The position numbers and the translations under genes are program-made. A stretch of 64,000 nt of DNA, from NCBI RefSeq assembly GCF_001039355.2, contig NW_019773870.1:560581-624580 (forward strand). The letters run 5' to 3'. This DNA comes from Lingula anatina. Its lineage: Eukaryota; Brachiopoda; Lingulata; Lingulida; Lingulidae. Below are positions 35,930-47,555 of the stretch, one piece after another. The notes beneath the pieces were generated by a model. That model ran no database searches. It saw only the letters and a list, made by a program, of their open reading frames with translations, and was not told the DNA's origin. Each line of letters opens with the position of its first letter. Positions within the stretch are counted from its first letter, which is position 1.

Positions 35930-36520
35930 TCGAAATCAGCAGGAATCAAGCAGAACCAACCGGAATGACTAAATTTAAAAATTCGTACTACATTCGAGAA
36001 GTAATTTCAAATTGACATAAATTCTTGTAAGAATGTCGTTTAGAATACTCAGAATGTGCTTGAATCGCCTGGAATGATTCGTGCAAATTTCGGCTGTATT
36101 AGCTCTCAAATGCAGTTCGAATTTAGTTGAAAAACTAGATATGTCAATAATGCTGTCAGAATGCAGACAAAATATTTAGAATAGGATCGAGATGCATTCG
36201 AGTTGCATTCTGGTTCATTCTAACACTATCTAAAGTTCTTGCCTTTCGGTTCTTCCTCGAATGTGATCAGAATGTTTCGAATGCTGTCGGAATGCCGTGA
36301 GAATATTTAGAATGCAGTCACAGTATTACCATTCAGATGCCATTCGATCATTTTCCACTTGGAATGCACTTCGAAAGTTTTTAACATGAGCAAAACATTC
36401 GGGCCGGCTACAAGAATGGATAAAAATATTTGGAATGCACTCGGAATTTTTAGAATGATCTTCGAATATCCAGGAACACACAAAGAATTGTCTTTCCGGC
36501 GGTATTCTTGCTCATTCGGC
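35930..36520. repeat. degenerate GAATG/CATTC-rich tract
   Basis: About 30 GAATG or CATTC words, many as TTCGAATG or GGAATG, recur at irregular 8-25-bp spacing. The edges (gccaccgtcacactt and agtgtgccgggta) are loosely inverted, which could be terminal repeats of an old element. Not coding. Confidence 0.6.
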
Positions 36521-36668
36521 CTCTAGTGTGCCGGGTAATATGTTAGCTCTGTAATATATTACACGCTTTTAGACCGGATGTGTTTAGCAGTGTGCCCGTT
36601 TGACGCCTAATAAGTGTAGGGTGTATTTCTTTAACTTTTAGGTGCTAAGGGTTTCAACTGTTTCAGCC

Positions 36669-36694
36669 ACACACACACACACACACACACACAC
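36669..36694. repeat. (CA)n microsatellite
   Basis: Thirteen CA units. Confidence 0.95.
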
Positions 36695-37320
36695 GAAGTC
36701 ACTGTCACCTTTAACTACTTTATCTATCTCTACATATAACAGGATACCGTGAACTGTCAACACCGTTAATTTCACTCTACCACAATTACAGCTAGACTTA
36801 CTCATCCTTCTGTTAGTTGACCTTGAGAATAAGCTTATTGGAATATATTTCCGAAAAAGGATTTAGGAAAATCCCATAGTTCATTAAAGACACAAAACAG
36901 CTATCCATTTTACTTTAAAACACCTTTTATCATATTTTGATAAAGTGCGTTACAGAATTGATATCTATTTAATCTTTTCCGGAAGTAATGAACAATAGAA
37001 CATCAGGATAATAATTATTATTAGTATTAATTATTTAAGCTTGGTCTAAGCTTTCATCACATGCTGATTATTTTGATACCGATAGTCCGAATATTCTACA
37101 ATCCGCACCGCTCTAGTCGCTGACTAAACCCAAGCCTATTTCGGAATTAACCGCTAACTGTAGTTCAAACAGCATTAGACGTATTTTGGTTATTTATAAA
37201 AAAAGGTTTTCAATTTTTTTTTCCAGAATGTTGTAAAAATGCTGATAAAACTCCACAAGATAACGTTATCGTAAAATTTTGTAGAATCGGTCTTCGAATC
37301 TTTCTACAAATTATAACAGG

Positions 37321-38307
37321 TGCGTCTTTTAGACGCCCCTTTACATGCGAAAACGACAAGGCCTATGCCGAGTTCGTCTTTTACTACAGAGCTTTGAGAG
37401 CCGAAAATGACATGGCTGTGTCTCTTTCGCCACTTACTGAACTCCACAGATGCGAGATTGACACGACCCATGTCGCGTTCGTCTCTCAAATGACACTGTT
37501 ATAAAACATGAAATAGGCATAACGTGTGATTTTCGCAGCTGAATAAGTAGACCCTTATAAACGAAGTTGACGTAACTTGAGAGTCATGTCGCTTTCAACT
37601 CTTACAAACCTCCAACAAAATCTATCTCCACACAGACGCGCGCGACATGTACTATTGGACATGGGTCAGTTGAAACCCTATTAACCTAAAGGGCTCATGT
37701 TACTTTCAGCCAACTCTTATATGTCAAATCCAATTAATTTGAAACAGTGTTGTGCTGTCCCAAAACATTTTTTTCATTTGAATCCCATCACAATTTAGTG
37801 CTATCTAGATAACACTGTGGCTAATTGCTTGTAATAATTATATGGCCTCACATCTTTATTTTCAAGGATTCAAATATAAAGGGTTTTAAGACGGTCCTTC
37901 TGTTTCAAATTAATTGGCTGAAAGTAACATGAGCCATTTAGGTTAATGTCGCTTTCAACTGACCCATGTCCAATAGTACATGTCGCGCGCGTCTGTGTGG
38001 AGATAGATTTTGTTGGAGGTTTGTAAAAGTTGAAAGCGACATGACTCTAAGGTTACGTCAACTTCGTTTATAAGGGTCTACTTATTCAGCTGCGAAAATC
38101 ACACGCAATGCCTATTTCATGTTTTATAACAGTGTCTTTTGAGAGACAAACGCGACATGGGTCGTGTCAATCTCGCATCTGTGGAGTTCAGTAAGTGGCG
38201 AAAGAGACACAGCCATGCCATTTTCGGCTCTCAAAGCTCTGTAGTAAAAGACGAACTCGGCATAGGCCTTGTCGTTTTCGCATGTAAAGGGGCGTCTAAA
38301 AGACGCA
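37321..38307. mobile_element. 987-bp near-perfect hairpin element (foldback transposon-like)
   Basis: The left arm (37321 to about 37748) and right arm (about 37898 to 38307) are inverted copies of each other over more than 400 bp, with few mismatches: ends tgcgtcttttagacgc and gcgtctaaaagacgca, then matched gcatgtaaagggg, gacgaactcggcatagg and gagatagattttgttgg blocks. The spacer is about 150 bp. The two facing 60-codon frames in the arms are mirror images, not genes. Transcription through it would give a long dsRNA hairpin. Confidence 0.9.
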
Positions 38308-38909
38308 CGCGTAGGCTCCGATGGGCCATGGTAGCTTGAAAATCTAAACGTGTTGTTCAGCAGCTCCGCTTATCATGGGAAGTGCTTAGCCAATATGCTT
38401 AGCCTTGGGGTGAACTATTATAGAGTCATATACCGATGAAGCTACACACAAAGCTAAACATGTAACACTGCCAAACGTGCCTAACATTTCCTCTGTCAGA
38501 AGCCTGAAAAGCTATACGTGTTAAGCTTTTACACATATTTCTAAATCCGTTTAGGTGTTTAACCTGTGTTGTAGGTGTGTAAATGCTAAACACTATTCTT
38601 ACAGTATAAAGCAAGGTGAATGGTAACGTCCTTTATTGTTCAGATATTGAACACTAAAAATGGTACATTGTAGAGACCATTGTCTTGTCAAGCGTGTTGT
38701 TCGAATACAAATTAATATTTTATCAGGCACACTGTGTATATAAAAATGTTTGTAGATATCAATGTTATGAACTATAAGGAACCATTAAATCAATGGTTTT
38801 GGCTTTTCCCTGGCATTATTGATGACAGCTTTTCACGATACTGTTACTTGCCTGGGAAAAACCGTAGTGGTTTTAGACAAATTGGTTATATCATGGGTAT
38901 ATCTTGCAG

Positions 38910-40331
38910 GTCAAAGATCCTTATAGGAAACTACCATCAGCTTATGCAAGGGGGAAGTACACCAACATAGTCGTCGTAGGGGCAATAGGAACAGGAAAGA
39001 GTTCAACCTGTAATATGATGGTAGAAGAAGAAGAACATTTTACAACATCTTTTCGCATGAATCCTACAACCTCTGAAGTATCATCGTACTGTGCCCGCGT
39101 GGGTGGCCGCGACTTGCGCCTCATAGATACCCTGGGCCTCTTAGAAACAGCTTCAGATAAAAATTCAGATAGAAAATTAGAAATTCTAAACAAGGTTGCG
39201 AATTGCATAAGCTTGCTCGATGGCGAGGAAGGTGTCGATGTGTTCTTGTTTGTCATTCGCTGCGACGAAAAACCAACACAAGCCGAATTAGACGCCATAG
39301 TACAGTTAACTACGATATTTTCGGAAACCATTTTTGAATACATGGTTGTTGTAGCTACTCACAAGGACCGACTTAGGAACGCCGAAATGGACGCAAAAAA
39401 ATTTAAAAGCACTCTCCCTGATAAAATGAAGACGATCCTTCAGAAGGCTGGTGACAGGATGGTTTTCATCAACAGCATCACCCGAGACGGGAGAGAGCGT
39501 AGAGATAATATAATAGCTATCATCTCTCACGTTGATGACATTGCAAAAGCTCATTATGGTGAAAAATTCTCCACTAAGGCCATGAAGGTAGCAGCAAAGA
39601 AGAGACAAGAACTGAGAAATAAATTTTCTAACGTTAATGATGGTGCTTTACAAAGAATGTTAGAAGAAGAAGTCGAGAATTATATAAAATCACAGTACTG
39701 GTGTTTCGACGGCTCTTCCACTGTGCGACTTAGCAATGGGTCAGTCATGCCAATGGTCAAGCTATCTCCCGGTGACAAGGTGCTTTGTGTTAGAGACGAT
39801 GGTTCCGCCGGCTTCGAGGAAATTTTCTGCTTCGGTCATGCGGATTCCAACTGCCAGGCTATATATGTCCACTTGGAGACCTCAACTGGGCAACGCCTTC
39901 TCCTCTCTTACGGTCATTATATCCCTGTTCTCCCCAGATCTTCACCGTTCCCATTCTTCCTGAAAGCCGCCCGTGATATCAGAGTTGGAGAAGTGGTGTT
40001 CGTGTATCACCCTGCGACCAACGCCATGTTTATGGATGAAATTGTGTCAACAGGCAGTAAGGAGGTTACCGGAGCCTTTTGTCCTCACACCATGAGCGGC
40101 ACCATCATTGTGAATGATATTTTGGCCTCGTGTTACACCGACGCCGTAGATCCCCAGGTGGCGAAAAAATTGCTTATGCCAGTCTGGTGTCTGTACAAGT
40201 TGCTTCCGCTACGTGTGTCTGCGCCCGTTTTGAAAGATGGCGTCTCAAACACCTGTAAAATTTTAAGCGCTACGAAGCAATATTTAAAAAGTCTTTACAA
40301 AAGTAGCGTGCACGTAAACCACTATCAATGA
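38910..40331 (+). CDS. AIG1-type GTPase fused to hedgehog-type Hint autoprocessing domain (C-terminal exon)
   Basis: One long exon of 473 codons begins at acceptor atcttgcag (ends 38909) in phase 0 and ends TGA at 40331. There is no ATG before the GTPase fold, so an upstream exon supplies the start. Residues counted from 38910. GTPase: G1 GAIGTGKSS at 24-32, a G3-position DTLGLLET, G4 THKD, then a Lys/Glu-rich coiled helix ending EEEVENYIKSQYW. Hint: CFDGSSTVRLSNG from Cys265 (splicing nucleophile), KLSPGDKVLCV, LLLSYGHYIPV with His336 (TxxH becomes SxxH), GTIIVNDILASCYTD with Cys408. A ~60-aa tail replaces the sterol-binding region of Hedgehog. In Hedgehog, Hint cuts itself at the Cys and attaches sterol to the N-terminal product. 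Here the released part would be a GTPase. The fusion is continuous in one frame, so it is not a splice-model artefact. Confidence 0.88.
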   Translation, partial: VKDPYRKLPSAYARGKYTNIVVVGAIGTGKSSTCNMMVEEEEHFTTSFRMNPTTSEVSSYCARVGGRDLRLIDTLGLLETASDKNSDRKLEILNKVANCISLLDGEEGVDVFLFVIRCDEKPTQAELDAIVQLTTIFSETIFEYMVVVATHKDRLRNAEMDAKKFKSTLPDKMKTILQKAGDRMVFINSITRDGRERRDNIIAIISHVDDIAKAHYGEKFSTKAMKVAAKKRQELRNKFSNVNDGALQRMLEEEVENYIKSQYWCFDGSSTVRLSNGSVMPMVKLSPGDKVLCVRDDGSAGFEEIFCFGHADSNCQAIYVHLETSTGQRLLLSYGHYIPVLPRSSPFPFFLKAARDIRVGEVVFVYHPATNAMFMDEIVSTGSKEVTGAFCPHTMSGTIIVNDILASCYTDAVDPQVAKKLLMPVWCLYKLLPLRVSAPVLKDGVSNTCKILSATKQYLKSLYKSSVHVNHYQ

Positions 40332-41305
40332 CTTAATGTCTGTTGCAAGGAGCGGGATTCAATTGAAATCTAAGAGTCAAATGTCATCTCTTTGTAAACA
40401 TGAATGGCTACCCTGCAACTAAGGTTATACTGATACAGTTCGCTTTAAGATCGAAGTATTTTATATGTATTTATCATGTGCAATTTAGACATTGCCAACT
40501 TGCGCGATTGGAGGTATTACTACAGCGCAATTTTACTATTTGATCATGTGATAGGGTTGTAATTCCGAAACACCAATTAGTGTACATTTTAGAAAAAAAT
40601 CAAGCAAAAAATGGCCCATTTTTTTCACTTTCTTTCTTCCGTCTTCTAATGTGTGTGGCCGAAATTATTTTTAGAATATGTATTTAAATATTTACGTATT
40701 TTATCATCGAAAATGGCGAATACGTTTTACCAGTCCTATACAAGGTATAATCAACTTGATTCCACTGAATGCCAAATTAGTGTGTAGTTTAGTTAGAATT
40801 ATGTGTTTGTCTTGAAACTAAAAGGTAAAACAAGGCATATCCCTCTGATGTTATGATGGTGCGATCCTATCATTTAAACAAGACGTTTTCCCCGAGAGCA
40901 AAATTTGGTGCGACTCAAAGGTATTGGGATACATGATTTTCGCAACAAATATTATTTTTTAGAGAATATAGTAAATTTATGTATGACGAAATTATTGCTC
41001 GGCCCAGTTAATTTGCCCTTTTACTGACAGTTTTTTTTTTTAAGTCTAACATGGGAAAGGTAAGTAACTTTACAGGATATAGAGACAAAGCTTTGAATAT
41101 TATTCAAACACGTGTAGAATATAATTCAAACAATTTCAAAATTAATTGGTATAAGCGATGCTGTACATTTTGAATAATTTTAATGAAAATGAACTAACTG
41201 TTACTGAAGACAAAACGGCACAGTATTTTATTTCCCACCCCGAGTGGCAAGGTGCCAAAATAACTCTGACTTAAAAAAGCTTCATCATATTTACAGAATT
41301 GGGGG

Positions 41306-41338
<33 letters not shown>

Positions 41339-42364
41339 AACCCTTAAATTTGAAACCGAATGCAGATGCTCTTCTAGCAGTTACAGTTAATTTATCTCAA
41401 ATAGTAGTGCGGATTTCATTCGGGGTATTACTCGTGATAATATTTGGCCTTTGTATCAGAGCCAGTTGGCATATATAGTGGCTTGACTAAAGAAGTGCAT
41501 GTCAACTGTATAGTGCTTGCTTTACCATAGTGATTACAAGATGTCACAACAAAAACAAATACATGTTATAAGGCAAAGACCGTATCACAGATTTCTCGTC
41601 TACATGTTGCAAAATGTTTTGATTATTCTCATTTTTTAAAAAAAAATTTCTTTGTACCTAAAATGTTCTTTGTACATGTACAATTTCAAATAACACGACA
41701 AACGACATCCATTATTTGGGATACTATTGATCCCATTATCAATGTTCACAGATTCTAGATGTTTAATTAAGACTCTCTAAAGCATTTTTGGGGCATATTG
41801 AACCTGCTTATCCACTTGCATTTGTCTATATTCATTTCGAATCATTTGCACTCAATACAGGTTAATTTTAATTTAATTTGAAGTTGACATGGTTTGCTAT
41901 ATGTGTCTGGTGCCACAGTACATTTTTAGAGGGAGGCAAAATTTTATTATTATGTGCGTGTACTATCACAACATTTTTCTGACTTAATGGTTGGGTTTTC
42001 TTTGCTGTTACTTTGATGATTTCAGATATTAATCTATGTGTTATCATTATGAATACGAGTGCGCCAAACAAGAATTTAGAGCAACGACTATCTTGTTTTA
42101 GTCATGAGAAATATTAGTATCTTTATAAATCACATTGTACTATTTATAATGCAACATGGTTGTTTACGCTTTCATATCGTCTATTACATTGAATTATTGA
42201 TAATAGTCATATTTGGTGTAAACCATGGTCTTGATTATAAGCATGATGTATCTATTTATTTTTCGATGTCATAACTATTAGCATGCTGTGTTCTATTTAC
42301 TCTTTAATGTTATGAATAATGTTTGTTTTTAGTGTTTGCTGAACAGCAATGATTTAGAATGAAT

Positions 42365-42365
<1 letters not shown>

Positions 42366-42404
<39 letters not shown>
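42366..42404. repeat. (CA)n microsatellite
   Basis: About 19 CA units. Confidence 0.97.
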
Positions 42405-42406
<2 letters not shown>

Positions 42407-43677
42407 TAAACAATAAAGAGAAATGCGTTTTCAAAATAAGTTTTCGTCTTATTTGGTAGATGGATCAATTTTTATAGACATTTTATGGAAGGTTTGATTT
42501 TCTAAATTGGACTTCATGTAGTTGATTGGTTCTGCTCATCACCTGATATATTAGGAGATGGTATATACAAGATATGTTGCATCAAATACCACTACACATT
42601 GAAAAGGTGTTTTACTTAGCCTGTATATTATGCATGGAGCTAATTGTGTTATTACTGCAATGGTAAAATGCTGCTGTTAAGTTTTATAATGAATTATAAA
42701 CGAATTATACAATATGTACTCAATTTGGACGATGTATTCTTAAAATGATGAGAAATGGAAATGCCAAAATTATGGAAGTAGTTTTGATCTTAATACGGTA
42801 TAATGACACAATGTCCTATTTGTAAATACATTTAACATGAAGGCATGAAGTAATGATTTATGTAATGCATCTCTTTCAACATCGAGATAACATGAGTTCT
42901 TTTGATAATGTATGCATCTTACGTTATTAAGTATTTGCTTTACTTTAAAAACAAAAGAAAAGGGGGTCTATGTTGTGAAATTTGAGAATTCGAATATCAT
43001 TTTTTTTGTAAAGGTTGTATTGTGTAAAATTAATGATCAACACTTTCACTAATTGCAAGTTATAATTAGATGGATCAAATAATTAAAAAGATATGGATTT
43101 ATTAACTGTGAGTTTTATTTCAACAAGTGGACAAGATGTTTCTAAGTCAAAGTCACATTACGTTTTATTTGACTGGTTAATACGTGCATAACACTTACCA
43201 AATGTGTTTTGTAAACGATCTAATGATGAGTAATTCAAATAATATTTTACATTTTCTCTATTAAAAATAAATATCTTACAAATTACCTAAAAGGGAAATA
43301 TCGAATGGTGGAACGCAATATGAGAATGGAAAATCTCTGCTAATCACGTTAAATCCAATGGAACGAAAACAAGTAAACGTGTGATCAGTAAGGAGAAATA
43401 CAGTACAACTGTTGTAAATTTGTTCGGGAAATAAGTCGGTGAATAAATGTTTTAAGGCTCCAAATCATCTTTGTCGTATCTTTAACTTTCCTGTCTGTTT
43501 CATTATGCTTTGTTCTTACTTTGTAAAACTAGTTGCACAAATACAATAAACAGAATTCCTCTGATAATTGGAAAAATTTTTTTTCAATGCTGATCAATTA
43601 CAATAACTAATTTACCACACTAAATCATGAAGACCTGGTATAAATTCTCAAAGTAAAAATCACCTGCTCAAAGAAAT

Positions 43678-43679
<2 letters not shown>

Positions 43680-43740
<61 letters not shown>
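43680..43740. repeat. poly(T) tract of 61 bases
   Basis: Uninterrupted T run, unusually long for assembled animal DNA. It could be the reverse-strand tail of a retrocopy, but no donor sequence was recognised next to it. Confidence 0.95.
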
Positions 43741-43741
<1 letters not shown>

Positions 43742-44604
43742 TAAAATACACTGGGAAATTATCCATTATTCACATGATCACTTTTGAGTCCTGGTGTCAA
43801 TTTTGACCCATGCGCCATTCACGACTTCAAAGTCTACAGTACATGTAACTTGAGAAATCATTAAAATTGTTTCCTTCGTTTCCAGACTGTCTGTCCATTA
43901 GTGAAATATTCCATTACCGAGATGCACTGGATGTCCCACAACAATGCTTCCTCCCTAAACAAAATAGTATTAATTGAAATAAACCCTGCAGTCATAATAA
44001 TGAAAACGCTTTTCACCGACAAGCATCTTGTTTAAGTGTTCAATGTAATCTGCAAAGTAATAAAAATCATGTATTTATTTAGATTATAGCTTTGGAATGA
44101 TCTGCAGCGGGTATTGATTTTGGAAGTGGGGAAAAAAGGCTCCAAGAAAAAACTAAAGCTTATAAGTTATGCTCGTTTAACATAATGTTTGCGATATATT
44201 GATTAACAGTTTGAGATAAACAAAATGTGTCTACCGGCCCTGTTTACAGAGAATCTTACCTCGCTAATTATCAATTATACATTTTTTTACTTTCCGAATT
44301 TAGACAGTGAAATACATTTATTCCTTTAAAACAACAGTGCAGTGTCATTAAAGTTTTAGTATTTGTAGATTATAATTTCAATTTTTGGAAGATGTTTAAT
44401 TCCATTTTATTGTATTTTATTGCCATGCTATTGTTTTAATGTAAGTTTTTAACAGCTTTAACTAGATTATAGAGTGAATTTCGTGAGAGATGGGGTGTTA
44501 CATGTATTAAAATAAACAAAAGATCCACTGTCATCAACACACAGATAGGGAGAGGATTCTGGGGAGGAAACTGAAACTTAATGAAGGAAATAACCTCTTC
44601 CACC

Positions 44605-44605
<1 letters not shown>

Positions 44606-44641
<36 letters not shown>
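44606..44641. repeat. (CA)n microsatellite
   Basis: About 18 CA units. Confidence 0.97.
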
Positions 44642-44644
<3 letters not shown>

Positions 44645-45711
44645 AACTTTTATTCAAGTACACATATAATTAAAATTGGTTAAATCGCCTTACTCATCAT
44701 TGACATATACATGCCATTAGCTGACAGTAATATTAATACTGCCTATCCCGAATCTTCGAGTGACGCGAACAAATTGTCAAGTCTAAACCCGACCAAGCAA
44801 AGCAAAGTTCACTTTATATACATGTAAACTTGTAAACATTACACTATCACAAAACGCTTGTTTCGTCTTCTAGATCAGTATGTAATGATGCATCCTTCAG
44901 TATGAAATGAAGAACACAATGCATAATTCAAAAACCTACTGCTTATATTAAAAACAAATCTACGTGATGATAATGTGACAGTGTCAACAAAAGGAATGCA
45001 CTGTGTCTTACCATCAGCTGTAGGTTCCGCCATCTTTGTTGTTTACGTCTGTGACCTTTCAAAATATCGCCTCTCCAATACAGGCACCTTTGACCTCGAT
45101 AAGGGATTCAATCACATCATCGGGTCGAAAGCGGGGATGTTTAAACCGCGTGGGTTTGAGGAGTGGCATGAGATTTGTCTACTGACTGTCAGGCAGCTGC
45201 GGAATCAGACAGCTGCTGGGCCATGAAAGCGAACGGACGTTAAAGAGAAGGTTTATCCAAATATGCACATAACCAACTATAAAAAAACACTAATTTTTAC
45301 ATTAAGAGACAAATAAAGCACATAATTTCAACATTATTTTAGTGAGACGCACAAAAAATGCGTATCCATAAGTGTAGATTAAATATTATATATAACCGGT
45401 TTTGCTTTCACTATAGCTAATTACCCAAGTGAATTTTATATTATGAAATTGTCAATTCAGAATGTTTATTCTTTGTGATAGGGGCCTAAGTGTTCCCACC
45501 TATCGGTAGATGTAAGCATTCATATGCGATATACTATAGGCCTATAATGCGTGACTTTCTCGTTTCATAATGCCCCCGTTTTATATAAAACTTTTGCAGG
45601 GTGTGTCACAAACCAGTATTGATTTAAGACAGGTCACAGAAACGGTTCCCTTCGTCAATCACTGGCAAAATGTGGTGGCAGCGGTGTGTTACAACCCACT
45701 TTGAAAAAATT

Positions 45712-45830
45712 ACGCAATTTGAAAAAAAATTTCAAATCGCGTCAAAAATGGGACAAAGTCAACGCGATTTGAAAAAAATATTTCAAATTGCGTTAAAATC
45801 GTGGACATACTCAACGCAATTTTCAAACGT
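45712..45830. repeat. two tandem palindromic modules with CGCAATTTGAAA arms
   Basis: acgcaatttgaaaa is mirrored by tttcaaatcgcgt (45714-45745). The module recurs as acgcgatttgaaaa / tttcaaattgcgtt at 45763-45796, followed by a third half (caacgcaattttcaaacg). Each can fold as a hairpin. Confidence 0.75.
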
Positions 45831-46044
45831 AGTTTTCAAACGGCTAGTATTGTATATTCGTATATTCAAAATTTTCATCATTTGGTGAAAAAAAAAAATC
45901 TTTGAGGATATACATTGATGTAATATCGAAACGGTTACTCATGGGCAGATACTTCGACTGCAAATTTAAGCATTCCGTTGTTTGACTACAGCAAATAATA
46001 ACATGGCGAAATATATACATTTAGAGACACATCTCTGAAACATC

Positions 46045-46050
46045 TTTATT
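46045..46050 (-). promoter_or_regulatory. polyadenylation signal candidate for small TM protein A
   Basis: AATAAA on the minus strand, about 370 bases past the stop codon. Confidence 0.4.
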
Positions 46051-46417
46051 TGAACGGCATATTCAGTCAATATGCCGAAATTTACACCAGAGTGACATAC
46101 TGTATGCGTCACAATACAGTTACAAAAAATTACAACCGGTAGTCGGCAGTTAAGTTCACTGCTACTGACAGAGTCAGCATTTCAAAAACAGGTAATAAAT
46201 AAATCAATAAATAAACAACAATTAAGCCAGCGGTCGATATATAAGTCTGTATCCCCCAGAAAGCCGCAGGTCAACATGGGGGTGTCCAATAACCGGTTCC
46301 AATACCCCAACTGTGCTCGATGGACACCACAATTCCGGTTTGGTGACAAGGTTCCAAAAGGTCACAGCAAGGTCACAATAAGGTCACAATACGCTACTCC
46401 AGGTCAACGCACTATGT

Positions 46418-46741
46418 TCATTCGCCAGTTTGAATATCTGGGTCTTTATATATGCTTTCGGCCCCAGAATCCCGCATAGATAATATCAAGGTCACCACAC
46501 GGTACCCAATCACCAATAAAAATGGCGAAAGGTCAATCAGCACGAGAAGTGCTATAGCTATGTACTTTAATGATGGGTGGAGTATGTCTGGGCTGAGGGG
46601 TATAATCCATGCCACTCCGACGTTAACGCCAATGACCAGTATAATGATAACAACGAGGAGAAGACTTGCACGAAATGTACTTCTCTTGCTGCGCCCGCTC
46701 GTAAGTAGGCGGTTTTCATCTGAAGTTTCAGATGGGAACAT
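46418..46741 (-). CDS. unrecognised two-TM small membrane protein, paralogue A
   Basis: A 107-aa frame from ATG at 46741. A short polar N-terminus with basic residues (SGRSKRS) is followed by span 1 (about residues 27-48, LLLVVIIILVIGVNVGVAWII), a loop PLSPDILHPSLKY, span 2 (about 59-85, with an acidic residue inside: LIDLSPFLLVIG) and a polar tail. It is clearly related to the 90-aa frame at 49717-49989 on the same strand: both share AWIIP, then P..(K/R)Y, AI and D(L/F)SPF(L/I)LVI. That conservation is the main evidence for a real gene. An AATAAA lies 3' at 46050-46045. I do not recognise the family; function unknown. It may be part of a longer spliced transcript. Confidence 0.62.
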   Translation of the reverse strand: MFPSETSDENRLLTSGRSKRSTFRASLLLVVIIILVIGVNVGVAWIIPLSPDILHPSLKYIAIALLVLIDLSPFLLVIGYRVVTLILSMRDSGAESIYKDPDIQTGE

Positions 46742-46758
46742 TTTTTCATTAATATACT

Positions 46759-46998
46759 GTCTGAGTAATGTTGTCTTGTCTGAGTAAGGTTGACCTACGG
46801 TCTGAGCAATGTTGACCTACGGTCTGAGCAATGTTGACCCACGGTCTGAGTAAGGTTAACCTACGATCTGAGCAATGTTGACCTACGGTCTGAGCAATGT
46901 TGACCTACGGTCTGAGTAAGGTTGACCTACGGTCTGAGCAATGTTGACCTACGGCCTGAGTAATATTGACCTTCCGTCTGGGTAAGGTTGACCGTCTT
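46759..46998. repeat. 22-bp minisatellite, about 11 units
   Basis: Unit gtctgagcaatgttgacctacg repeats head to tail. Two variants alternate: GAGCAATG and GAGTAAGG. The edges are more diverged. It sits 18 bp upstream of the start codon of small TM protein A, so it lies in its 5' UTR or promoter. Confidence 0.95.
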
Positions 46999-47488
46999 CG
47001 TAATGTTCATCTCCTCCCTGAGTTGAGTCTATTATCTTAACCTGACTTGTGGTAAGACATATAGTACATACACCGACACAGTTGATACCTCATGAGAATG
47101 CTGATCAGAAGTATTGATTTGCATTTCCAGATAGCGCGCAATTTTGCTTTCGGTTCTCTTCTTTGTTCGTCGTTTTGAGCAAAGTCCCGTGTTCTTTATA
47201 GTCTTCACATTTCCAGTTGACAAGCTGGCTGCATACTGAGATTACTTTGACACTGACTGGCGCTTGACCGTGTACATCTACATTTGGTTAATCCAGTCTT
47301 CCTGTGAAATCTGAAATTTATTGATATTTATTTGTCGTTTTTTTTTTTATTTTTGTATAACAAAAACCCATGACATATTATATGTTCAATACTGATAATT
47401 TGTTATTTGTAAATGACTAAATAACTAATATTTCATTTATAGTCAAACCACTCTCTTCTGTGTTATTTTACTCAAGTTTTAATATTTA

Positions 47489-47555
47489 TGGAAAGGGTTG
47501 AAGATTTTGGCATTTTAAACCAGAAAGGGATAAACATCCAAAATAAAATATTTCA
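47489..47555. repeat. 65-bp direct repeat, copy 1
   Basis: ggaaagggttgaagattttg, then an accagaaaggga and aaacatccaaaataaa block. The same sequence with two changes occurs at 47980-48044, 491 bp away and in the same orientation. Confidence 0.85.

Larger units (their letters stand above)
33906..38909. other. intergenic region between the GIMAP-like gene and the GTPase-Hint gene
   Basis: Divergent spacer of 5 kb. It contains a GAT-rich low-complexity stretch (34190-34275), a TATA-like site, a GAATG-rich tract, a (CA)n and a 1-kb hairpin. At least one 5' exon of the GTPase-Hint gene should lie here or upstream, but I could not identify it with matching phase. Confidence 0.7.
40332..46417. other. 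long intergenic region
   Basis: AT-rich, with no recognisable protein. It holds (CA)n at 42366-42404 and 44606-44641, homopolymer T at 41309-41337 and 43680-43740, an AATAAA at 42412-42417 that could end a long 3' UTR of the upstream gene, and the palindromic repeats near 45.7 kb. A perfect 9-bp hairpin (cggcatatt..aatatgccg) lies at 46055-46077. Confidence 0.7.

Noticed and set aside
37304-38339. Two related ~60-codon frames facing each other
   Set aside because: They are mirror images created by the hairpin arms; no independent support for coding.
38734-38970. Frame just upstream of the GTPase-Hint exon
   Set aside because: It is in a different frame and ends inside the GTPase exon; no domain features.
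44975-45226. 83-codon plus-strand frame
   Set aside because: Slightly less AT-rich, but no recognisable domain or transcript signals; too weak to call.
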